NCBI RefSeq assembly: GCF_000025565.1
Contig: NC_014121.1
Location: forward strand, 3,224,001 to 3,288,000
Source of the DNA: Enterobacter cloacae subsp. cloacae ATCC 13047
GTDB lineage: Bacteria; Pseudomonadota; Gammaproteobacteria; Enterobacterales; Enterobacteriaceae
Direction: 5' to 3'
Length of the DNA: 64,000 nucleotides
Part shown: positions 1 to 8,319 of the stretch, in pieces
How positions within the stretch are numbered: the stretch's first letter is position 1
Layout: each line of letters opens with the position of its first letter
Program-made: the position numbers and the translations under genes
Notes under the pieces: model-generated
The model's database searches: none
What the model saw: the letters and a program-made list of their open reading frames with translations, nothing else
Told to the model about the DNA's origin: nothing

Positions 1-49
1 CAACAGGTTCAGACATCAGCGCCATAACTCCCCCTGCATGGTAGTGCCA

Positions 50-75
50 GTACCAGTATAAGCAAGAACTGGTAC
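50..75. promoter_or_regulatory. Inverted repeat upstream of MFS exporter gene
   Basis: GTACCAGT at 50-57 and ACTGGTAC at 68-75 form a perfect 8-bp inverted repeat with a 10-bp spacer, about 60 bp before the exporter start. The layout fits an operator for a dimeric repressor of the TetR or MarR kind, but no regulator is visible because the window begins here. Inference only. Confidence 0.35.
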
Positions 76-132
76 CCGTTTATCAGATCGTTGATGCTAC
101 GACCATCTGTTGAATGACGCAATGGAGTTACC

Positions 133-1569
133 ATGAATACGTCAGTTGTTTCACCGGGTCGCGCAGGCCTGATATTGCTGTTAACCGGCCAGATGCTGCC
201 GCTGATTGATACCTCGATCACCAACGTGGCGCTGGACGCTATCACCCACTCCTTGCACGCCACCGCCACCGAACTGGAGCTGATTGTCGCGCTCTACGGC
301 GTGGCCTTCGCCGTCTGCCTTGCCCTTGGCAGCAAGCTCGGGGATAACCTCGGGCGCCGTCGTCTGTTTATGTGGGGCGTGGCAAGTTTTGGCCTGGCGT
401 CGCTGCTGTGTGGAATGGCGGGAACCATTGAGCAACTGCTTGCTGCGCGCATCATTCAGGGCGCAGGAGCGGCGCTGATCGTGCCACAAATCCTTGCCAC
501 GCTGCACGTGACGCTAAAAGGCACGGCCCATGCGAAAGCGATCAGCCTGTTTGGCGGTATCGGCGGCATTGCGTTTATCGTCGGGCAGATGGGCGGCGGC
601 TGGCTGGTGTCGGCAGATATCGCCGGGCTGGGCTGGCGTAACGCCTTCTTTATCAACGTGCCCATCTGTCTGGTGGTTCTGGGCTTGAGCCGTCGCTATG
701 TGCCGGAAACCCGTCGCGAAACCCCGTCGCGCATTGACTGGACGGGCATCGTCCTGCTGGCCGTCATTCTCTGCTGCCTGCTGTTTCCAATGGCCCTCGG
801 CCCGCAGTGGCACTGGTCCTGGCCGCTGAAGGCCGCACTGATGGCGATTATCCCGCTGGGGTATCTGATGGTCTTAAATGCCCGTAAAAAAGAGCGTGAG
901 GATGCCCATCCGCTGATCCCGCCGCGTCTGATGCAGCTTCGCAGCATCCGCTTTGGCGTGCTGATTGCGCTGCTCTTTTTCAGCGTCTGGTCCGGGTTTA
1001 TGTTCTGTATGGCGCTGACCATGCAAACCGGTCTGGGAATGGCACCGTGGCAGTCGGGGAACAGTTTTATCGCCCTGGGGGTGACCTATTTTATATCGGC
1101 ATGGTTTGCCCCGCGTCTGATTGCCCGCTACAGCACCAGCTCGATTCTGCTGACCGGGCTGGCGATTCAGATTATCGGCCTGCTGGCGCTGATTGCCACC
1201 TTCCGTCTCTGGGGCATGGACAACACGGCGCTGACGCTGGCACCGGCAACCGGGCTGGTTGGCTATGGGCAGGCGCTGATCGTCAACAGCTTCTACCGCA
1301 TCGGGATGCGCGACATTCAGCCTGACGATGCCGGGGCGGCCAGCGCGATTTTAAGTACGCTGCAGCAGGCCGCCCTGGGGCTTGGCCCGGCGATTTTTGG
1401 TGCGATCCTGCTGCACGCGCTGCAAAACCACCACGGCGATTACACCCAGGCGATTAACGTCTTCCTCGCCGTGGAAACCGGCATGATGATCGTGCTGGGG
1501 CTGGCAACGTTACGTATGCGCCATCGTCTGTGCCTGCTGGTGGTGAAAACCTGCCACGCCACCAAATAA
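133..1569 (+). CDS. MFS drug exporter, DHA2 (EmrB/QacA-like) family
   Basis: This 478-residue polytopic inner-membrane protein probably exports toxic compounds by proton antiport. The sequence shows a run of about 14 hydrophobic segments, the length and topology of the DHA2 family. The acidic residue in segment 1 ([11 protein letters not shown], about residues 24-34) and the loop 2-3 signature [14 protein letters not shown] (66-79) are typical of the family. The start ATG at 133 follows GGAG. It is transcribed in the same direction as ybdG, 64 bp upstream of it, but the gap holds a hairpin. The substrate cannot be inferred. No membrane-fusion partner gene is visible. Confidence 0.85.
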   Translation: MNTSVVSPGRAGLILLLTGQMLPLIDTSITNVALDAITHSLHATATELELIVALYGVAFAVCLALGSKLGDNLGRRRLFMWGVASFGLASLLCGMAGTIEQLLAARIIQGAGAALIVPQILATLHVTLKGTAHAKAISLFGGIGGIAFIVGQMGGGWLVSADIAGLGWRNAFFINVPICLVVLGLSRRYVPETRRETPSRIDWTGIVLLAVILCCLLFPMALGPQWHWSWPLKAALMAIIPLGYLMVLNARKKEREDAHPLIPPRLMQLRSIRFGVLIALLFFSVWSGFMFCMALTMQTGLGMAPWQSGNSFIALGVTYFISAWFAPRLIARYSTSSILLTGLAIQIIGLLALIATFRLWGMDNTALTLAPATGLVGYGQALIVNSFYRIGMRDIQPDDAGAASAILSTLQQAALGLGPAIFGAILLHALQNHHGDYTQAINVFLAVETGMMIVLGLATLRMRHRLCLLVVKTCHATK

Positions 1570-1593
1570 GCCGCGAATTTGCATAATAGATCC

Positions 1594-1615
1594 GCAGCCG
1601 CCATTATGGGGCTGC
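1594..1615 (+). terminator. GC-rich hairpin between exporter gene and ybdG
   Basis: GCAGCC and GGCTGC arms close a short loop just after the exporter stop codon. No T tract follows, so this is a weak terminator or an mRNA-stabilising hairpin. Confidence 0.35.
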
Positions 1616-1633
1616 ATCAATACAGGAGACGTT

Positions 1634-2878
1634 ATGCAGGAATTAATTGCTCAGGTTGAAGAGTTAGGGATTGAAATTAATCACACCACCTCGTTAGTGA
1701 TTATCTTTGGTATTATTTTTCTTACCGCCATCATTGTTCATTTTATTCTACACAAAGTGGTGCTCCGCGCTTTCGAGAAACGCGCGCAGGCCAGCAGCCA
1801 TTTATGGTTGCAGATCATTACGCAGAACAAGTTATTTCACCGCCTGGCGTTTACCCTTCAGGGGATAATCGTCAACGTTCAGGCGGTACTGTGGCTGCAC
1901 AAAGGCAGCGAAGCAGCGGAAATGCTCACCACCTGCGCGAAGCTGTGGGTGATGGTGTATGCCCTGCTCTCTTTCTTCTCGCTGCTGGACGTGATTTTTA
2001 ATCTGTCGCAGAAAATGGCGACCGCCTCACAGCTGCCGCTGAAGGGGATCTTCCAGGGGATCAAGCTGGTGAGCGCCATTCTGGTGGGGATCTTAATCAT
2101 CTCCCTGCTGATCGGCCAGTCACCCGCCATTCTGATAAGCGGCCTGGGGGCCATGGCAGCGGTACTCATGCTGGTGTTTAAAGACCCTATTCTGGGGCTG
2201 GTCGCCGGTATTCAGCTCTCCGCTAACGATATGCTCAAGCTCGGCGACTGGCTGGAGATGCCGAAATACGGCGCTAACGGCACGGTGACGGACATTGGTC
2301 TCACCACGGTTAAAGTCCGCAACTTCGATAACACCATCACCACCATTCCGACGTGGGCGCTGGTCTCCGACGCGTTCATCAACTGGAGCGGCATGTCTGC
2401 CTCCGGCGGGCGACGCATTAAGCGCAGCCTGAATATCGACACCACCAGCATTCACTTCCTCGACGAGCAGGAGCAGCAGAAGCTGATTCAGGCGAAACTG
2501 CTGAAGCCTTATCTGGCCGCGCGACATGAGGAAATAAACCTGTGGAATCAGCAAAACGGTGAAGGGGAATCGGTATTAAACCTGCGCAAGATGACCAATA
2601 TCGGCACCTTCCGCGCCTATCTGAATGAATATCTGCGTAACCACCCGCGTATTCGTAAAGATATGACGCTGATGGTGCGCCAGCTGGCGCCTGACGCAAA
2701 TGGTCTGCCGATTGAAATATATGCCTTCACCAACACGGTGGTCTGGGCGGAATATGAAGAGATTCAGGCTGACATCTTCGACCATATTTTTGCCGTGGTG
2801 GATGAATTTGGTCTGCGTATTCATCAGTCCCCCACCGGGAACGATATTCGCTCCCTGGCGGGTGGCATCGCACAATAA
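1634..2878 (+). CDS. ybdG: Miniconductance mechanosensitive channel YbdG (MscM)
   Basis: This 414-residue inner-membrane protein is essentially the length of E. coli YbdG (415). It has about five N-terminal transmembrane segments (residues 18-185) and then the MscS-type pore helix and beta domain. The stretch [13 protein letters not shown] followed by [18 protein letters not shown] is diagnostic of the MscS fold. A long cytoplasmic C-terminal domain follows. YbdG contributes a miniconductance activity that helps cells survive mild osmotic downshock. AGGAGA precedes the start by a few bases. In E. coli ybdG adjoins pheP; here about 5.4 kb separates them, filled by the sugar and toxin-antitoxin genes. 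Confidence 0.9.
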   Translation: MQELIAQVEELGIEINHTTSLVIIFGIIFLTAIIVHFILHKVVLRAFEKRAQASSHLWLQIITQNKLFHRLAFTLQGIIVNVQAVLWLHKGSEAAEMLTTCAKLWVMVYALLSFFSLLDVIFNLSQKMATASQLPLKGIFQGIKLVSAILVGILIISLLIGQSPAILISGLGAMAAVLMLVFKDPILGLVAGIQLSANDMLKLGDWLEMPKYGANGTVTDIGLTTVKVRNFDNTITTIPTWALVSDAFINWSGMSASGGRRIKRSLNIDTTSIHFLDEQEQQKLIQAKLLKPYLAARHEEINLWNQQNGEGESVLNLRKMTNIGTFRAYLNEYLRNHPRIRKDMTLMVRQLAPDANGLPIEIYAFTNTVVWAEYEEIQADIFDHIFAVVDEFGLRIHQSPTGNDIRSLAGGIAQ

Positions 2879-3850
2879 TCAGGTACTGGCGCGGGAAATA
2901 AAGCGCCAGTCCAGCATCACCCTCTCCGTGGGCGCATCCGGGTTGTCGATTTTATTCAACAGCAGATCGACTGCCTTGCGCCCGATATCCCGCGAAGGCT
3001 GTTCAATGGTGGTCAGCGAGATCATCTCCGCCAGCTCCGTACCGTCAAACCCTACCACCGCGATATCCTCCGGCACGCGCAGCCCCACCTGCTGTATGGC
3101 ACGCAGCGCTCCTGCCGCAAGGGTATCGGACACGGCAAATACCGCGTCCGGCGGGTTGTCCTTCAGCAGATTTTGCATCGCCGCCATGCCCGCGCTGGAG
3201 CTGAGATCGCGGGCATATTCCACCGCCTGATAATCCAGATCCCGCAGGTGGAGCACGCTTTTGTAGCCGCGTTCGCGCAGGCGGGCATATTTGTAGCTGA
3301 GATCGTGATTGATCATCGCGATACGTTTGCGTCCGCCGTCGGCAAGCTGGCTGATGGCATGCTGTGACGCGTCCACATCATTGATGCCCACGCAGGAGAC
3401 CGTTCCGGCATCGGCGTATTCGGCGCACTGCACCCACGGCGCGGAGCCGATCAGGGCGGCAAGTTCAGGCAATTTTGAGAAGGCATCCATGGTGATAATG
3501 CCGTCGACGATTTTGCCCGACAGCAGGCTTAACCCCGAGCGGGAGCGTTCGATATCAGACCCGGAATTGCACAGCAAAATACGGTAGCCGTTCTTCTCGG
3601 CTTCCTCTTCAATGCCCTTCACCACTTCGGCACAGAACGGGTTGGCGATATTCGAGACCATCACCAGGATCATATAGCTGCGCGCGGTGCGCAGCTGGCG
3701 TGCCAGCAGGTTGGGCTGGTAATTGCTCTCTTTAATGGCCTGCAGAACGCGCTCGCGGTTTTTCGCCTTCACGGTATCGCTGTTGTTAAGCACGCGCGAG
3801 ACCGTTGCCACGGACACCCCGGCAAGCTGAGCGATTTTCTGAATTGACAT
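2879..3850 (-). CDS. LacI-family transcriptional regulator
   Basis: The 323-residue protein begins with a canonical LacI helix-turn-helix (residues 2-22: KIAQLAGVSVATVSRVLN) and hinge helix, followed by a periplasmic-binding-protein-like sensor domain. It is the last gene of a minus-strand cluster with an oxidoreductase, a sugar isomerase and an MFS transporter, so it probably represses that cluster. The likely targets are two identical palindromes upstream of the transporter gene (7357-7407), whose central CG dinucleotide fits LacI-family operators. The stop codon abuts the stop codon of ybdG. The effector is unknown; a sugar or glycoside intermediate is the natural guess. Confidence 0.88.
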   Translation of the reverse strand: MSIQKIAQLAGVSVATVSRVLNNSDTVKAKNRERVLQAIKESNYQPNLLARQLRTARSYMILVMVSNIANPFCAEVVKGIEEEAEKNGYRILLCNSGSDIERSRSGLSLLSGKIVDGIITMDAFSKLPELAALIGSAPWVQCAEYADAGTVSCVGINDVDASQHAISQLADGGRKRIAMINHDLSYKYARLRERGYKSVLHLRDLDYQAVEYARDLSSSAGMAAMQNLLKDNPPDAVFAVSDTLAAGALRAIQQVGLRVPEDIAVVGFDGTELAEMISLTTIEQPSRDIGRKAVDLLLNKIDNPDAPTERVMLDWRFISRAST

Positions 3851-3900
3851 AGCGACGGCACTTCCTGCGGTTAACGTTTTATGCAGGCTACCATAAATTC

Positions 3901-3922
3901 GTTGCCCGGCGAACCGGGCAAC
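3901..3922 (-). terminator. Perfect hairpin between oxidoreductase and lacI-type genes
   Basis: GTTGCCCGG and CCGGGCAAC, a perfect 9-bp stem with a CGAA tetraloop, lie between the oxidoreductase stop and the regulator start. There is no clear U tract. It could attenuate read-through into the regulator gene or stabilise the upstream mRNA. Confidence 0.45.
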
Positions 3923-3925
3923 GCG

Positions 3926-5068
3926 TTACGCTTGCACACGAACCCAGCGCTGCTGCTGATGGCTTTTCACAATGGCATCAATGATATACATCACGTTCGC
4001 CCCGTCGTGGAACGTCGCAAACTCGGGCCGTTCGGGCATCACGCCGGCCTGCACGGCACGGTAAAACTGCGCCATCATGTTTTTAAACGCATCGGGCCAG
4101 CCTTCGATGTGCCCGCCGGGGAAGTGAGCGCTGTCGGCCACATCGCGGTTCATCAGACCCGGATCGTCACTGAGCGTCTGATTGGCCTGTGCGCGGTGGC
4201 CAATCCACAGCTGTTGCGGCACCTCCTGATCCCATGCCACCGACCTTTCGCTGCCGTTGATTTCAAATGTCAGACGGTTTTTGCGCCCGGCGCTCACCTG
4301 CGAAACGCTAAAGCAGCCTTTGCTGCCGTCGTCAAAGCGGAACAGGACTGAGCCAACGTCTTCGGTGGTGACCCGCTTGTCTTCATACTGCGCGTTTTCG
4401 TCATGAGTGAAGGTGTGATTGCCTGCCACGTTTGCCTTGCGCGTCGGCCAGACGATGGATAAATCGGCCATCACCTCGGTGATGCGCCGCCCGGTAACAA
4501 ACTGCACCGTGTCACACCAGTGCGAACCGATATCCGCCACCGCGCGCGACGCACCGCCCAGGGCCGCATCCACCCGCCAGTTGTAGTCCGTTTCCAGCAG
4601 CATCCAGTCCTGCAGATAGCTGCCGTGCGCGGCGAAGATCCGCCCGATGCTACCCGCCCTCATCATGCTTGCGGCCTGGCGCACCATGGCAAACTGGCGA
4701 TAGACAAAGCTGACGCCGTGAATCACCCCTGCCTGCTCCGCCAGCGCTACCAGCTCACGCGCTTCGTCCGGGGTCATGCACAGCGGCTTCTCGGAGAATA
4801 CGTGCTTTCCCGCGCGCAGGATCTGGCGGTTAATCTCCGCGTGCAGATGGTTTGGCGTGCAGTTGTGCACCACGTGTAAATCCGGATGTGCAAGCAACGC
4901 CTCCACGCTGTCGAAGGCGTGCGGCACGTTAAGCTGACGCGCTTTTGCCTGCGCCTCGGCAAACGTACCGTCGCAGAGCGCCACCACCTGCACAAACCCG
5001 AGACGCCGAAGCGCCTCGATATGCGCCGGGCCGATAAACCCGCTGCCGATAATGCCGACGTTAATCAT
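3926..5068 (-). CDS. Gfo/Idh/MocA-family sugar oxidoreductase
   Basis: The 380-residue NAD(P)-dependent dehydrogenase has an N-terminal Rossmann fold (GIIGSGFIG, residues 5-13) and the conserved EKP motif (93-95), whose lysine is catalytic in the family. The GFO/IDH/MocA C-terminal domain follows. The ATG at 5068 is chosen because the Rossmann motif begins four residues later and the gene then overlaps the upstream isomerase gene by 8 bp, implying translational coupling. A longer reading to 5167 adds 33 unlikely residues inside the isomerase. Relatives oxidise sugars, inositols or glycosides, sometimes at C3. The substrate here is not identifiable. Confidence 0.87.
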   Translation of the reverse strand: MINVGIIGSGFIGPAHIEALRRLGFVQVVALCDGTFAEAQAKARQLNVPHAFDSVEALLAHPDLHVVHNCTPNHLHAEINRQILRAGKHVFSEKPLCMTPDEARELVALAEQAGVIHGVSFVYRQFAMVRQAASMMRAGSIGRIFAAHGSYLQDWMLLETDYNWRVDAALGGASRAVADIGSHWCDTVQFVTGRRITEVMADLSIVWPTRKANVAGNHTFTHDENAQYEDKRVTTEDVGSVLFRFDDGSKGCFSVSQVSAGRKNRLTFEINGSERSVAWDQEVPQQLWIGHRAQANQTLSDDPGLMNRDVADSAHFPGGHIEGWPDAFKNMMAQFYRAVQAGVMPERPEFATFHDGANVMYIIDAIVKSHQQQRWVRVQA

Positions 5069-6086
5069 CGTTACCCCCTGCGGCAAAATCATCAAACGCA
5101 CGCCCGGAGACCGGAATGATGTGACGGCGGATAAACTCGCTGCCTTCCCTCGCGCCGGTATCGCCATCCTTCAGGCAGCACTCCCACTCCAGCACCGCCC
5201 AGCCGTCGTAGTCGTACTGGGTCAGCTTGCTGAAGATGCCTTTGAAGTCGATCTGCCCGTCCCCCAGTGAGCGGAACCGCCCGGCCCGGTTGAGCCACGG
5301 CTGGTAGCCGCCGTAGACGCCGCTGCGCCCGTTGGGGCGAAACTCGGCATCCTTCACGTGAAACGCTTTAATACGCGCATGGTAGATGTCGATAAAGGTC
5401 AGGTAGTCCATTTGCTGGAGCAGCATATGGCTTGGGTCGTAGAGAATGTTGCAGCGCGGGTGGTTATCAACAAGCGCCAGAAAACGCTCAAAGGTCACTC
5501 CATCGTGCAGATCTTCCCCCGGATGCAGCTCAAAGCAGACGTTCACGCCCTGCTCGTCAAAGGCGTCCAGAATCGGGCGCCAGCGGGTTGCCAGTTCCTG
5601 GAACGCCGCCTGAAAACGCTGCTCATTGTGCGGCGGCCACGGGTAGAAAAACGGCCATGCCAGCGAGCCGGAGAAGGTGGCGTGCGCCTTCAGGCCTAAT
5701 CTCGCCGAGGCCACGGCGGCCTGTGTCAGTTTTTCTGTGGCCCATGCCTGCCGGGCGGCGTCATTGCCGCGTACGGCTGCAGGGGCGAAGTGGTCAAACG
5801 CGTCACTGTACACCGGGTTTACCGCCACAAGCTGGCCTTCCAGATGGGTCGACAGCTCGCTGATCACCAGCCCGTGCTCCGCCAGCGTGCCGGTGAGGTC
5901 ATCACAATAGGTCTGGCTTTCCGCCGCTTTCTGCACATCAAAAATAGCCGGATGGTTACAGGGGATCTGCACCGCCTTATAGCCCATCGCTGCCGCCCAG
6001 CCCGCCAGCCCGTCGAGCCTGTTGAACGGTGCATTCACACCAATAAATTGCGACAGAAAAATACCCGGTCCCTTAATCTTTCTCAT
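5061..6086 (-). CDS. Sugar phosphate isomerase/epimerase (xylose isomerase-like TIM barrel)
   Basis: The 341-residue protein is of the AP-endonuclease-2 / xylose-isomerase-like superfamily. It shows metal-ligand-type motifs spread along a TIM barrel: FELHPGED, DPSHM, HVKD and a C-terminal EWE. GGAGG lies six bases before the ATG. It sits between the oxidoreductase (8-bp overlap) and the MFS transporter (15-bp gap), so the three form one operon. Pairs of this enzyme with a Gfo/Idh/MocA enzyme occur in inositol and 3-keto-glycoside pathways. That pathway assignment is inference; the fold is clear. Confidence 0.83.
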   Translation of the reverse strand: MRKIKGPGIFLSQFIGVNAPFNRLDGLAGWAAAMGYKAVQIPCNHPAIFDVQKAAESQTYCDDLTGTLAEHGLVISELSTHLEGQLVAVNPVYSDAFDHFAPAAVRGNDAARQAWATEKLTQAAVASARLGLKAHATFSGSLAWPFFYPWPPHNEQRFQAAFQELATRWRPILDAFDEQGVNVCFELHPGEDLHDGVTFERFLALVDNHPRCNILYDPSHMLLQQMDYLTFIDIYHARIKAFHVKDAEFRPNGRSGVYGGYQPWLNRAGRFRSLGDGQIDFKGIFSKLTQYDYDGWAVLEWECCLKDGDTGAREGSEFIRRHIIPVSGRAFDDFAAGGNDD

Positions 6087-6101
6087 ACCACCTCCAGAAC
6101 A

Positions 6102-7340
6102 TTACGCCTTGTCATCGTCATACTTAAACGTGAGAAGGAAAATCAGCGCGATCGCCGCGGCAGCCACCGCCGGGATCCACCAGAACGTGACCCACGCCTG
6201 CGGAACGGCCTGCCCGGCCACCAGGCGGTTATAGAGCGCGCCGGATATCTGCGAGCCAAGCAGCATGCCGATGCCGTAGGTGAACATCACAATCATGCTC
6301 TGCGCCTGACCTTTGACCTTTTCGCCTGCGACCCGGTCGGTATAGATAAAGCCGACGACAAAGAAGAAATCGTAGCAGACGCCGTGCAGCAGAATGCCGA
6401 GATAGAGCAGGATGCGCCCCTCTTCACTCACGCCCAGCGCAAACATGGCGTAGCGCACAAACCACGCCAGCATGCCGATCAGCAGCATGATTTTCACGCC
6501 CAGGCGGCGGAACAGCAGCGGAATGACCAGCATGAAGAAGATCTCAGACATCTGCCCGAACGACATGGCGGTACTGACATCCGCAATACCCGCATCCGCC
6601 AGATACGAGGCAGTGTAGGCGTAGTAGGTCCCCAGCGGGACGGAGATCAGCATCGCGCAGACGGAAAAGACGAAAAAGTGGCGGGTTTTAAGCAGCGCAA
6701 AGGCATCCGCGCAGAAGAGATCGCGAACCTGCACCGACAGCCCTTTCGCGGGAGCAGGCGTGTGCGGTAGCGTCAGGCTATAGAGAGCCAGCAGCACGGA
6801 GCTGACTGCCGCCACCTGGAAGATGGTGACGCTTGCCGCCACGCCGGTGACACCGATGAAAATGCCCGCCACAATCCAGCCGATAGTGCCGAACACGCGC
6901 ACCACCGGGAAGGTTTTATCCACATTCGCCAGGCTGTGAAAGGCGATATTGTTGGTCAGCGCCAGCGTCGGCATATAGCAGAGCGTATAACCAAACAGCA
7001 GGCCGATCAGCAGCGCACCGTTTTCCGCAATCAGCGCGCCCGGCACAAACCAGAGGATTGCTGCCCCGGCCAGATGCATCACCGCCATGACCTTTTGCGA
7101 GGCGAAGAAGCGATCCACCAACATCCCGAGCACAAACGGCGACAGAATAGAGGCGATAGGCCCGGCGGAGAACGCATCGCCAATCAGCAACGACATGTTG
7201 TGCTGGGTCATCACCAGACCCAGCGTGACCGACCAGCTTCCCCAGATAAAAAACTGCAGAAACATCATCAGCGACAGACGCGGCACCAGCAGCCGGTGCG
7301 GTGCTATCGCCTTTCCACTACTTTCAGTTGTTGACACCAT
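6102..7340 (-). CDS. MFS transporter, nucleoside:H+ symporter (NHS) family
   Basis: The 412-residue protein has 12 predicted transmembrane segments and the look of the NupG/XapB/YegT nucleoside-symporter family (for example FLQFFIWGSWSVTLG near the N terminus). ATG 7340 is preferred over an upstream ATG at 7352 because GGTGAGG precedes it at good spacing. It is the first gene of the operon and probably imports the substrate that the isomerase and oxidoreductase then process. Not every family member carries nucleosides, and the catabolic partners suggest a sugar or glycoside. Two LacI-type operators lie just upstream. Confidence 0.82.
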   Translation of the reverse strand: MVSTTESSGKAIAPHRLLVPRLSLMMFLQFFIWGSWSVTLGLVMTQHNMSLLIGDAFSAGPIASILSPFVLGMLVDRFFASQKVMAVMHLAGAAILWFVPGALIAENGALLIGLLFGYTLCYMPTLALTNNIAFHSLANVDKTFPVVRVFGTIGWIVAGIFIGVTGVAASVTIFQVAAVSSVLLALYSLTLPHTPAPAKGLSVQVRDLFCADAFALLKTRHFFVFSVCAMLISVPLGTYYAYTASYLADAGIADVSTAMSFGQMSEIFFMLVIPLLFRRLGVKIMLLIGMLAWFVRYAMFALGVSEEGRILLYLGILLHGVCYDFFFVVGFIYTDRVAGEKVKGQAQSMIVMFTYGIGMLLGSQISGALYNRLVAGQAVPQAWVTFWWIPAVAAAAIALIFLLTFKYDDDKA

Positions 7341-7356
7341 GATAAGCCTCACCCTT

Positions 7357-7407
7357 AAAAGTAATCGATTACAAAAAACTCAAACAAAAAAGTAATCGAT
7401 TACAAAA
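7357..7407 (-). promoter_or_regulatory. Twin identical LacI-type operators of the sugar operon
   Basis: AAAAGTAATCGATTACAAAA occurs twice, at 7357-7376 and 7388-7407. Each contains the perfect 12-bp palindrome GTAATCGATTAC, and the centres are 31 bp apart, about three helical turns, so two repressor dimers would bind the same face. The repeats sit 17-67 bp upstream of the transporter start, in the promoter region. The clustered LacI-family protein is the obvious candidate. Site sequence and spacing are observed; the binding protein is inferred. Confidence 0.75.
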
Positions 7408-7493
7408 TAAAGATCCTGTGGATCGTAGAAGATTTGGGAGGGGGGTCACGATAAAGAGGCTTGCCTGATAAACAGATGTGTTCTGATTGGAAT

Positions 7494-7511
7494 TATAGCC
7501 AATAGGCTATA
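7494..7511 (+). promoter_or_regulatory. Palindromic operator of the toxin-antitoxin operon
   Basis: TATAGCC, AATA, GGCTATA form a perfect 7-bp inverted repeat 33 bp before the toxin start, overlapping the likely -10 region. Autoregulation of HigBA-type operons by the antitoxin through such a palindrome is usual. Confidence 0.6.
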
Positions 7512-7544
7512 AAATAATAAGGCGAGGAAGCTACAGGAGAAACG

Positions 7545-7907
7545 ATGTGGAACGTCGAGACAACAGACAGATTTGATGAATGGTTCTTTGAACAAACAAC
7601 AGCGTTAAAAGAAGATGTGCTGGCAGCAATGCATATTCTTTCTGAGTTTGGTCCGCAACTTGGGCGGCCGTTTGTAGACACCGTGAAGGCTTCAGCCTTT
7701 GGGAACATGAAAGAGTTACGAATTCAGCACAGAGGAAATCCCATCAGGGCCTTTTTTGCTTTTGATCCTGACCGCAAAGCAATTGTGCTCTGTGCCGGGG
7801 ACAAAACCGGTTGCAACCAAAAACGGTTTTATAAAGAGATGATAGCGCTGGCTGACGTTGAGTATCACAGACATCTGGCGAATAAGGAGGCCATATGGCA
7901 ACGCTAA
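7545..7907 (+). CDS. RelE/HigB-family toxin (phage Gp49-like)
   Basis: The 120-residue small basic protein resembles the Gp49/HigB branch of RelE-like mRNA interferases. The core pattern KELRIQHRGNPIRAFFAFDP is followed by a basic C-terminal part (KTGCNQKRFYKEMI), the arrangement of ribosome-dependent RNases. The start follows AGGAGA. The toxin gene comes first and overlaps the antitoxin gene by 13 bp, the reversed order typical of higBA. It would cleave mRNA on the ribosome when unmatched by antitoxin. The activity is inferred from family and layout. Confidence 0.8.
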   Translation: MWNVETTDRFDEWFFEQTTALKEDVLAAMHILSEFGPQLGRPFVDTVKASAFGNMKELRIQHRGNPIRAFFAFDPDRKAIVLCAGDKTGCNQKRFYKEMIALADVEYHRHLANKEAIWQR

Positions 7908-8194
7908 AAGAACTTATGGCACAACAGAGCGCGGAAAGTCAGGAGCGCATTGCGGCGAAAGTTGAAGTGATGCGCAGAATTGTTGCGCTGAACCAACTGC
8001 GGGAAGAGCTCAATATTTCGCAGACAGAACTGGCTGCGGCAATGGGGGTAAAACAACCCACGGTGGCGAAAATCGAACAGCCGGGAAACGACCCCCGACT
8101 TTCAACGCTCAAACGCTATGTGAGTGCGCTTGGAGGGGAGCTAAGCATCGATGTGACGTTACCAAACGGGAAACGGATAGCGTTTGAGATTTAA
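7895..8194 (+). CDS. HigA-like XRE-family antitoxin
   Basis: The 99-residue protein contains an XRE helix-turn-helix in its second half (ELNISQTELAAAMGVKQPTVAKIE, about residues 40-63) after an N-terminal helical part. It should bind and neutralise the upstream toxin and repress the operon at the palindrome 7494-7511. Translation is coupled to the toxin gene by a 13-bp overlap, with AAGGAGG before the start. The pair lies between pheP and the sugar cluster, a place where E. coli has no such genes. Confidence 0.82.
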   Translation: MATLKELMAQQSAESQERIAAKVEVMRRIVALNQLREELNISQTELAAAMGVKQPTVAKIEQPGNDPRLSTLKRYVSALGGELSIDVTLPNGKRIAFEI

Positions 8195-8205
8195 AATTGC
8201 AACAT

Positions 8206-8310
8206 GTAGGCCCGGTAAGCGCAGCGCCACCGGGCGTGAAGGCAGGTGCGGTCTGGTTTAGTGCGGTCTGTTGCCCTCACCCCGGACCGAACACCCACAG
8301 GGAGAGGGAG
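8206..8310. repeat. REP-like intergenic palindromes
   Basis: GCCCGGTAAGCGCAGCGCCA followed by CCGGGC (8210-8235) has the form of an enterobacterial REP/PU unit. A second inverted motif, CCCTC ... GAGAGGG (8274-8310), of the kind dispersed in Enterobacter and Klebsiella genomes, follows. They fill the space between the convergent antitoxin and pheP genes and may also end transcription. Confidence 0.65.
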
Positions 8311-8319
8311 AAAAACGGG

